Source: DATLFS01 sp035540935 (lineage in GTDB: Bacteria; Actinomycetota; CADDZG01; WHSQ01). Taken from it: a stretch of DNA of 6,329 bases. The notes under the pieces were generated by a model that was not told the origin of the DNA, did no database searches, and was given only the letters and a program-made list of their open reading frames with translations. A program made the position numbers and the translations under genes. Positions 1 to 4,147 of this stretch are shown here, piece by piece. Numbering within the stretch: position 1 is the stretch's first letter; every line of letters starts with the position of its first letter. Location of the stretch: positions 1 to 6,329 of the forward strand of contig DATLFS010000057.1 of assembly GCA_035540935.1 (NCBI GenBank), given 5' to 3'.

Positions 1-114
1 ATAGTCGATGAAGTTGATGAGATCGCCGAGAAGCAGCAAGGTCGCGCCGCGCGGCACGGCGTCCGCGAGCGCGCTCGCAGACCCGTGCAGATCGGACACG
101 ACGTAGATCGCCAC
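1..114 (-). CDS. Metallophosphoesterase, N-terminal 38 codons (runs off left edge)
   Basis: Reading the minus strand from a GTG at 112-114, the frame stays open to the window edge and begins VAIYVVSDLHG, followed by LLLLGDLINFIDY. The D-x-H of SDLHG (residues 8-10) and the GD pair (residues 30-31) are the first two metal-binding blocks of the calcineurin-like metallophosphoesterase superfamily, which uses two metal ions to hydrolyse phosphomonoesters or phosphodiesters. The remaining blocks (GNHE, GHxH) would lie outside the window, so the substrate cannot be inferred. GTG is chosen because the beta-strand leading to SDLHG starts there and I found no in-frame ATG or GTG in the short stretch just upstream. 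There is no Shine-Dalgarno site, but a TAnnnT hexamer lies 8 nt upstream, compatible with a leaderless transcript. The gene diverges from the Ntn-hydrolase gene at 166. Confidence 0.72.
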   Translation of the reverse strand, partial: MAIYVVSDLHGSASALADAVPRGATLLLLGDLINFIDY

Positions 115-122
115 GGAGGCGA

Positions 123-128
123 ATCGTA
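123..128 (-). promoter_or_regulatory. Candidate -10 element for the metallophosphoesterase gene
   Basis: On the minus strand the hexamer TACGAT (pattern TAnnnT) lies 8 nt before the GTG start codon, and no ribosome binding site intervenes. This spacing would put the transcript start at or next to the start codon. No convincing -35 box is visible. The call rests on pattern and position only. Confidence 0.35.
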
Positions 129-152
129 GAGGGCGCGGCCACCGGCGCCGGT

Positions 153-158
153 TAGGGT
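153..158 (+). promoter_or_regulatory. Candidate -10 element for the Ntn-hydrolase gene
   Basis: The plus-strand hexamer TAGGGT (pattern TAnnnT) ends 7 nt before the ATG at 166. That is the usual distance from a -10 element to a transcription start, so the mRNA could be leaderless. No -35 box is evident and the AGGG within it is only a weak Shine-Dalgarno candidate. It mirrors the element at 123-128 on the other strand. Confidence 0.35.
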
Positions 159-165
159 CCGGGCG

Positions 166-1011
166 ATGGCGATCGTCTTCGTTCACGGAGGGGTGTCGGG
201 AACGGCCAAGGAGGCACCCGACCTCGCTTACGCCGCGCGCGCGGGGGCGGCGCGGACGTCGGCGCTCGATGCGGTCGAAACGGCCGCCCGCCAGCTCGAA
301 GACGACCCCGCGCTCAACGCCGGTTTCGGCGCGTGCCTCGCACGCGACGGGACCCTCGAGCTCGACGCCGGCATCGCCATCGCGGGTCGGTGCGGCGGAG
401 TGGCGAACGTACGGGTCCGGCATCCCATCACGCTGGCGCGGCGCGTCCTGGAGGAGACACCCCACGCCCTCATCACCGGAAGGGGCGCCGCGCTCCTGGG
501 GGAGGACATGGAGCTCCTCGACGACACGACGCCCGAGCAGAGGCGGCGGTGGGAGGAGGCCTCCGCGGGAGGAGAGCTCGGCGACCACAGCTTCGGCGCG
601 CCGGAGCACGTAGACACGGTCGGCGCCGTTGCGCTCGGCCCGGACGGAGCGCTGGCGGCGGGATCGTCCACCGGCGGGGTCTTCGGCAAGCTTCCGGGCC
701 GGGTGGGCGACGCGCCCATCAACGGCGCCGGCATCTACGTTTCGGCGGAGGTGGCGGTCGTCGGAACGGGCGTGGGCGAGACCTTCATCGAGGTCCTCGC
801 GTCGGCTCGCGTCGCGCGGCTGGTCGAAGACGGGATCCAGCCGCAGGAGGCATGCGAGCGCGTCGTCGTGCTCCTGGCGCGCCGTGGCGCTGCAGCCGCC
901 GGTCTCCTCGCCCTCGACGCGGACGGCCGTTGCGGCGCCGCTTACGCGGGAGCCTCCTGGGCGGTATGGGGTGATGAGGCTCCCGTGGAAGCCGTCAGCG
1001 TGCGGCCGTAA
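166..1011 (+). CDS. Isoaspartyl peptidase/L-asparaginase family Ntn hydrolase (peptidase family T2)
   Basis: This 281-residue protein belongs to the asparaginase_2 (T2) family: proenzymes that cut themselves before a threonine, which then hydrolyses L-asparagine or beta-aspartyl (isoaspartyl) dipeptides, usually in the cytoplasm. Visible family blocks are HGG (7-9) near the N-terminus, LNAGFG (50-55), the cleavage site HVD|TVGAVAL with Thr151 as the predicted nucleophile, the second threonine in SSTGG (Thr169, 18 residues later as in E. coli IaaA), LPGRVGD with substrate-binding Arg179 and Asp182, and GTGVGE (200-205). No signal peptide is seen. The protein is short for the family (usually about 300-330), having lost roughly 28 residues between HGG and the SALDAV helix and part of the pre-cleavage linker; the usual MDG after LDA is replaced by IAG. 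Its 3' end overlaps the convergent zinc-finger gene by 17 bp. Family assignment is firm. Preference for asparagine, isoaspartyl peptide or another amide is not resolved. Confidence 0.9.
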   Translation: MAIVFVHGGVSGTAKEAPDLAYAARAGAARTSALDAVETAARQLEDDPALNAGFGACLARDGTLELDAGIAIAGRCGGVANVRVRHPITLARRVLEETPHALITGRGAALLGEDMELLDDTTPEQRRRWEEASAGGELGDHSFGAPEHVDTVGAVALGPDGALAAGSSTGGVFGKLPGRVGDAPINGAGIYVSAEVAVVGTGVGETFIEVLASARVARLVEDGIQPQEACERVVVLLARRGAAAAGLLALDADGRCGAAYAGASWAVWGDEAPVEAVSVRP

Positions 1012-1660
1012 CCGCCGTCACGAGGCCGAGCATCAGCAAGCCCATCAGCGCGAACGTCACGTACATGTAGCGCCGCCCCCGCAGGATCGACAGGTCCTCT
1101 TCGCGGCGCGCGGCCCGGTAGGCGTCGTGGCTCGCGACGACCCACAGGAGGAACGCGGCGAGGGCGAACGAGACGGCGAGGAACATGGCGCCCGGAACGC
1201 GCTCGGCGAGCGCCGCCACCAGCGCGACCGCGGCGACCCACACGCTCAAGATGGCGCGGCCGATCGCTTCCGGCCACCGGCCGAGGTAGGCGTGCCCGGC
1301 GCCCGGAAAGAAGAGGCTGACGAGCGCGGCCGTGTTCGGGTCCCGCTCCGGGAGCTCCTCCTCGGGTTCTTTAACGGTGGCCGAGAAAGGAGACCCGCAC
1401 ACCTCGCAGACCGAGGCGGCGAGAGGATTGTCGTGGTCACACAGACGGCACCGCCAGGTGATCCCCTGCTCCGAGACCGTCACCGGTCCCCCCGCGCCTT
1501 CGCGGAACTCCGGCACTTGGCGCGCCGCGGCCGGCGCATCGCGCGGCGCCACCGGAGGGGGCGGGGGTGGCGCGGTGAAGCGACGCAGGCACTGACCGCA
1601 CCAGTCGGCGCCGGCAGGATTCAGCCCGCCGCACGACGGGCACCTCATCGTCTCGCTCAC
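995..1660 (-). CDS. Membrane protein with two N-terminal zinc fingers (TM2-like)
   Basis: A protein of 221 residues with unknown function. Residues 7-24 form a zinc ribbon (C7-x2-C10-x10-C21-x2-C24). A Pro/Ala-rich linker with six consecutive prolines (31-36) follows. A second finger, W69-x-C71-x2-C74-x3-N78-x6-C85-x2-C88, fits the RanBP2-type consensus exactly. After an acidic stretch (about 98-107) comes a hydrophobic region with three or four predicted membrane segments (roughly 111-126, 133-152, 157-177, 199-219). The first carries FFPGAGHAYLGRW, reminiscent of the TM2-domain turn. The fingers are probably cytoplasmic, which is an inference. The GTG start is uncertain: the AGGGGAG upstream is about 13 nt away, and an ATG four codons later (at 1648) would keep both fingers. 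The gene lies 73 bp after panB on the same strand, so the two may be cotranscribed. It ends inside the 3' end of the convergent hydrolase gene. Confidence 0.8.
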   Translation of the reverse strand: MSETMRCPSCGGLNPAGADWCGQCLRRFTAPPPPPPVAPRDAPAAARQVPEFREGAGGPVTVSEQGITWRCRLCDHDNPLAASVCEVCGSPFSATVKEPEEELPERDPNTAALVSLFFPGAGHAYLGRWPEAIGRAILSVWVAAVALVAALAERVPGAMFLAVSFALAAFLLWVVASHDAYRAARREEDLSILRGRRYMYVTFALMGLLMLGLVTAVTAAR

Positions 1661-1733
1661 GGAAGCTGCTGATCTCCCCTCGGACCGCGCGGCACGAGGG
1701 CCATCATCCCCGACGGGCGAGCGAGACGTGCTG

Positions 1734-2534
1734 CTACTCGTACGAGTGCTCGGGACCCGGGTAGCGCCCGGACGCGACGTCGGACGCGAACTCCCGCGCC
1801 GCGTGCGCGATCTCGTCGCCGAGTGAGGCGTAACGCTTCACGAAGCGCGGCAGACGCCCTTCGCTCAGGCCGAGGAAGTCGTGGAAGACGAGCACCTGCC
1901 CGTCGGTGTCGGGACCCGCGCCTATCCCGATCGTAGGGATCGACACCGCACCCGTGATCTCGCGGGAGAGCGACACCGGCACGGTCTCGAGCACCACCGC
2001 GAACGCACCCGCCGCCTCGAGGTCCTTCGCGTCTTGCAGGATCCGCTGGGCCTGCTCTTCCTCTCGCCCCTGCACCGGATAGCCGCCGAACTGGTTGACC
2101 GACTGCGGCGTTAGCCCGAGGTGCCCCATGACGGGAATCCCGGCGTCCACCAAACGGTGGACCAGCTCGATGACGTAAGGACCGCCGCCCTCGAGCTTCA
2201 CCGCGTTCGCGCCCGCCTCTTGCAGCAAACGCCCCGCGTTCCTCACGCCCTCTTCGACCGAGGCCTGATAGCTCATGAACGGCATGTCGCCCAAGACGAA
2301 GGCATCCGGCGCGCCGCGCCTGACCGCCTGAACGTGATGGACCATCACGTCGATCGTCACCGGGACGGTGCTCGGATGACCGAGGACGACCATGCCAAGG
2401 CTGTCGCCGACGAACAGGATCGGGACGCCGGCGGAATCAAGGATGCGCGCGCTCGGCGCGTCGTAACAGGTGAGCATGACAAACTTCTCGCCACGCTCCT
2501 TGAAGGCGCGGATGTCGCGCACGGTGATGCCCAT
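1734..2534 (-). CDS. panB: 3-methyl-2-oxobutanoate hydroxymethyltransferase (ketopantoate hydroxymethyltransferase)
   Basis: PanB transfers a hydroxymethyl group from 5,10-methylenetetrahydrofolate to 3-methyl-2-oxobutanoate, giving 2-dehydropantoate, the first committed step of pantothenate and hence CoA synthesis. It is a cytoplasmic TIM barrel, usually decameric. The 266-residue product matches the family in length and shows all its hallmarks: VGDSLGMVVLG (42-52) with metal ligand Asp44, LGDMPFMSY (81-89) with Asp83, KLEGG with Glu115, GHLGLTPQS (137-145), GGYPVQGR (150-157) and LETVP with the catalytic-base Glu183, close to E. coli D45/D84/E114/E181. The frame stays open to 2588, but the ATG at 2534 is chosen because a perfect AGGAGG (2541-2546) lies 6 nt before it and the conserved protein begins there. 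No panC or panD is adjacent. A hairpin separates it from the secreted-protein gene upstream, so it probably has its own promoter. Confidence 0.97.
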   Translation of the reverse strand: MGITVRDIRAFKERGEKFVMLTCYDAPSARILDSAGVPILFVGDSLGMVVLGHPSTVPVTIDVMVHHVQAVRRGAPDAFVLGDMPFMSYQASVEEGVRNAGRLLQEAGANAVKLEGGGPYVIELVHRLVDAGIPVMGHLGLTPQSVNQFGGYPVQGREEEQAQRILQDAKDLEAAGAFAVVLETVPVSLSREITGAVSIPTIGIGAGPDTDGQVLVFHDFLGLSEGRLPRFVKRYASLGDEIAHAAREFASDVASGRYPGPEHSYE

Positions 2535-2540
2535 GAGTCG

Positions 2541-2546
2541 CCTCCT
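2541..2546 (-). promoter_or_regulatory. Ribosome binding site of panB
   Basis: The minus strand reads AGGAGG, then 6 nt, then ATG. This is a consensus Shine-Dalgarno site at ideal spacing. It decides the start at 2534 over the upstream in-frame ATG at 2588, which lies close against the hairpins at 2578-2618. Confidence 0.85.
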
Positions 2547-2569
2547 CGAAGGTAGACGCTTCCGCAGAA

Positions 2570-2575
2570 AGCATA
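2570..2575 (-). promoter_or_regulatory. Possible -10 element for panB
   Basis: TATGCT on the minus strand (pattern TAnnnT) lies about 36 nt upstream of the panB ATG, between the preceding gene's hairpins and the ribosome binding site. It would give a short leader of roughly 28 nt. No clear -35 box is seen 17 nt upstream, so this is weak. Confidence 0.3.
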
Positions 2576-2577
2576 CG

Positions 2578-2594
2578 CTCGCGTACAACGCGAG
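2578..2594. repeat. Inverted repeat (6-bp perfect stem, 5-nt loop)
   Basis: CTCGCG (2578-2583) and CGCGAG (2589-2594) are perfect reverse complements around TACAA. The repeat directly abuts the terminator-like hairpin at 2595-2618, giving two hairpins in tandem between the secreted-protein gene and panB. It could strengthen termination, lie in the panB promoter as a protein-binding site, or be chance in GC-rich DNA. Confidence 0.5.
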
Positions 2595-2618
2595 AGAGGG
2601 CCCCGAAGGGCCCCCTCT
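2595..2618 (-). terminator. Terminator-like hairpin with UUCG loop after the secreted-protein gene
   Basis: On the minus strand, 18 nt past the stop codon at 2637-2639, AGAGGG pairs with CCCTCT and CCC pairs with GGG around a TTCG loop closed by C-G, the very stable UUCG tetraloop. There is one 2-nt G bulge in the left arm. The DNA after it has no T-run, so it is either a T-less intrinsic terminator or an mRNA-stabilising 3' hairpin. Its position just behind a stop codon and before a new gene favours transcript-end function. Confidence 0.65.
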
Positions 2619-2636
2619 GTTCGAGTCGAGTGTTGC

Positions 2637-4010
2637 CTATCCCTCCGGCTTGGGCTCGTTCGTGCCCTCGCCCAGCCACAGCGAGAGCTTGAGCGTGCCG
2701 CCCTCGCCGAAGTAGTTCGTCATCTCCAGCGTGTAGCCGCCGCAGTCGGGCGTGATCACGCCGACCAGATTCTCCGAGTCGGCTTTCGTCTCGCCCGCGT
2801 GATTGTTTCGCGTGTTGCTCAGGTCGGGTGCGGGTGGTGGCGTCTTCGCTTCGACCAACGGGTTGAAGCCATGGGAAGACGCGGCCTCCGAGCCCGAGGG
2901 CCAATAGGCCCAGAGGTCGTAGTCCCGGCGCGCCGGGAACGCAAAGGTCGCGTACAGACCGGCCGAAGCGGCCTCGGAGTCGACCTGCACGTTGATGGTT
3001 TGCTTCGGAGGCGAGCCCAGCTGCGCCGTCGCGAGACCTTCGAAGAAGTACGGGGCAAGCTGTATGTCCTGGACGACGGGCTCCTCGGCTGTGGCCTTGT
3101 CCGTCAGGACGATCGTCTCTGCGTCCGCGCCCATCTCTCCGGGCGCGTAGGTCGCGCAGCGGCCGGCGGGCGGGTTCTTGCCCTTACCTTTGCCTTTGCC
3201 TTTGCCCTTGCCGCCCTTCTTGCCCTTCTTGCAGCCCTTCTTCTTGGCCTTCTCGCTACCCTTCTTGCAGCCCTTCTTCTTGCCGGGCGGGTCGTCCTTC
3301 CCCGGTCGTGATGTCCCGGGATCGTCACCCGGGCCGGCGCCGCCGCCCGAGGTGATCGTGTAGTCGGTGCCCTCGATGGTGTCGTCGATCATCCGGATGA
3401 CGAAGCTGCTGACCGGCGGCCCCGCGCCTACGGGAATCCCGGAGCGCGCTTGAGGTGTCGTCAACGCCTCGCCATCTGCGAGGAGCGGGCTGTACGAGCG
3501 AGGGAAGGTGGCTGTAGTGACGCCAGTCCCGTCCCCCTGCGCTTCGATCGTCAGCTCGCCCTCAACACCGTTCGCGAACACGCTGGTGCCGCTGTCGTTA
3601 CAGCGGTCCACCAACTTGACGAGCTGCTCGCCGCGGTACGGCCCCCCAGTCGCGAGGTTGCTCGGGATGAGCACCGAGAAACGCAGACAGCCGTTCATGT
3701 ACCCGGTGAAGGATGCCGCCTGGTTCGTAAAGACGTCGTAGATGCTTCCCGTCGATGAAGGAGGCGGAAGCTCGGTCTGGATGTGGACCGAGATCGTTTC
3801 GGCGGTGTTCGTGAACCAGATCTTGCCGAGGTCACCGACGGTGCTGGCATCTCTCGGCGTGACGATGTCACCGCCTAGCGCGTTGGCATCCCCAAAGGGA
3901 TCCGCGATGCTCACTTCCTCGGGGATCTCCTGTGCGCCCGCCGAGCCGATCCCCAGAACGGACAGCGCCAAAGCGCCCGCGAGCATGAGTGCCAAAGTTC
4001 GTTTCGACAT
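2637..4010 (-). CDS. Secreted protein: two globular parts joined by a Lys/Gly/Cys-rich linker, function unknown
   Basis: I do not recognise a named family. The 457-residue product starts with a typical Sec signal peptide: MSKR, hydrophobic core 5-20, probable cleavage AGA|QE after residue 26. It is exported, and no lipobox or C-terminal anchor is seen. Residues 27-220 look beta-rich with a cysteine pair (C108, C137). Residues 221-283 are low complexity: Gly/Pro/Asp-rich, then a strongly basic block with KKKGCKKG at 244-251 and again at 256-263, then six Gly-Lys pairs (267-278). Residues 285-457 form a second beta-rich part (C285, C423) with a Pro-rich loop near 390; its end, GGYTLEMTNYFGEGGTLKLSLWL, recalls prepeptidase C-terminal-type beta sandwiches, a weak resemblance only. 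The six cysteines could form three disulfides (inference). The ATG is supported by AGGGGG 4 nt upstream. Terminator-like hairpins on both sides suggest a single-gene transcript. The basic linker could bind anionic wall polymers or nucleic acid; that is speculation. Confidence 0.82.
   Translation of the reverse strand: MSKRTLALMLAGALALSVLGIGSAGAQEIPEEVSIADPFGDANALGGDIVTPRDASTVGDLGKIWFTNTAETISVHIQTELPPPSSTGSIYDVFTNQAASFTGYMNGCLRFSVLIPSNLATGGPYRGEQLVKLVDRCNDSGTSVFANGVEGELTIEAQGDGTGVTTATFPRSYSPLLADGEALTTPQARSGIPVGAGPPVSSFVIRMIDDTIEGTDYTITSGGGAGPGDDPGTSRPGKDDPPGKKKGCKKGSEKAKKKGCKKGKKGGKGKGKGKGKGKNPPAGRCATYAPGEMGADAETIVLTDKATAEEPVVQDIQLAPYFFEGLATAQLGSPPKQTINVQVDSEAASAGLYATFAFPARRDYDLWAYWPSGSEAASSHGFNPLVEAKTPPPAPDLSNTRNNHAGETKADSENLVGVITPDCGGYTLEMTNYFGEGGTLKLSLWLGEGTNEPKPEG
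3177..3212 (-). repeat. Six-unit Gly-Lys codon repeat (6-bp period)
   Basis: Within the secreted-protein gene, 36 bp encode six consecutive Gly-Lys pairs (residues 267-278). Three central units are identical GGCAAA hexamers. The flanking units differ only at third positions (GGCAAG, GGTAAG). Gain or loss of a unit would stay in frame, changing linker length and charge. Confidence 0.85.
3223..3282 (-). repeat. Perfect 24-bp direct repeat, 36-bp period, encoding KKKGCKKG twice
   Basis: Positions 3223-3246 and 3259-3282 are identical over 24 bases, separated by 12 bp. They encode residues 244-251 and 256-263 of the secreted protein, each with one cysteine in a lysine cluster. Identity at third codon positions suggests a recent duplication or ongoing homogenisation rather than independent drift. 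Confidence 0.9.
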
Positions 4011-4014
4011 CTAT

Positions 4015-4020
4015 CCCCCT
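4015..4020 (-). promoter_or_regulatory. Ribosome binding site of the secreted-protein gene
   Basis: The minus strand reads AGGGGG, then ATAG, then ATG. The site is G-rich with a rather short 4-nt spacing. It supports the start at 4010, which also places the signal peptide at the very N-terminus. Confidence 0.65.
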
Positions 4021-4027
4021 TCGACCC

Positions 4028-4045
4028 GGCTCTCGGCCGAGCGCC
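4028..4045. repeat. 18-bp imperfect palindrome in the leader of the secreted-protein gene
   Basis: A perfect 10-bp palindrome, CTCGGCCGAG (4032-4041), extends to GGC...GCC on both sides with one mismatched pair (4031/4042). It sits 17 to 35 nt upstream of the ATG at 4010. A second small inverted repeat, ACCGG-TCG-CCGGT, lies at 4075-4087. Either could be an operator or an mRNA hairpin upstream of the ribosome binding site. I could not match the 4011-4099 leader to a known riboswitch, and no -10 or -35 box stands out. Confidence 0.45.
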
Positions 4046-4099
4046 TTTCGTCCTTGCCTGGTGTCTGGTTCGGCACCGGTCGCCGGTCTCCTGCGCGAC

Positions 4100-4132
4100 G
4101 GCGGCCCGCCCCTAAAAGAGAGGCGGGCCGCC
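4100..4132 (-). terminator. Terminator-like hairpin after the acyl-CoA synthetase gene (11-bp perfect stem)
   Basis: GGCGGCCCGCC (4100-4110) and GGCGGGCCGCC (4122-4132) are exact reverse complements around an 11-nt loop, 15 nt after the synthetase stop codon (4148-4150) on the minus strand. The stem is entirely G:C. No T-run follows on the minus strand, so it is a T-less intrinsic terminator or a 3' stabilising hairpin. It separates the synthetase transcript from the secreted-protein gene. Confidence 0.75.
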
Positions 4133-4147
4133 TAAGCAGAACGGGCT

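Noticed and set aside
629..1672. A 347-codon plus-strand open frame spanning the hydrolase end and the zinc-finger gene
   Set aside because: The translation is Arg/Ala/Ser-rich without motifs and overlaps two genes with strong family evidence in other frames.
1736..1747. A 12-bp perfect palindrome, ACTCGTACGAGT, at the panB stop codon
   Set aside because: It lies almost wholly in the final codons of panB, has no loop suited to a terminator and no T-run. A single such palindrome is plausible by chance in a window of this size.
2535..2588. An 18-residue N-terminal extension of PanB from the in-frame ATG at 2588
   Set aside because: The extension is basic and not part of the family. The ATG at 2534 has a perfect AGGAGG 6 nt upstream, and the longer start would place translation against the upstream terminator-like hairpin.
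3177..3282. The repeated stretch considered as a CRISPR array or other non-coding repeat
   Set aside because: The units are short, in frame, and encode a coherent lysine-rich linker inside a gene with a signal peptide. There are no unique spacers of constant length and no cas genes.
2799..3311. A plus-strand frame ending in a long Leu/Ala-rich hydrophobic stretch that looks like a membrane protein
   Set aside because: The hydrophobic run is the antisense reading of the lysine/glycine codons of the secreted protein's linker, so it is a by-product of the repeat.
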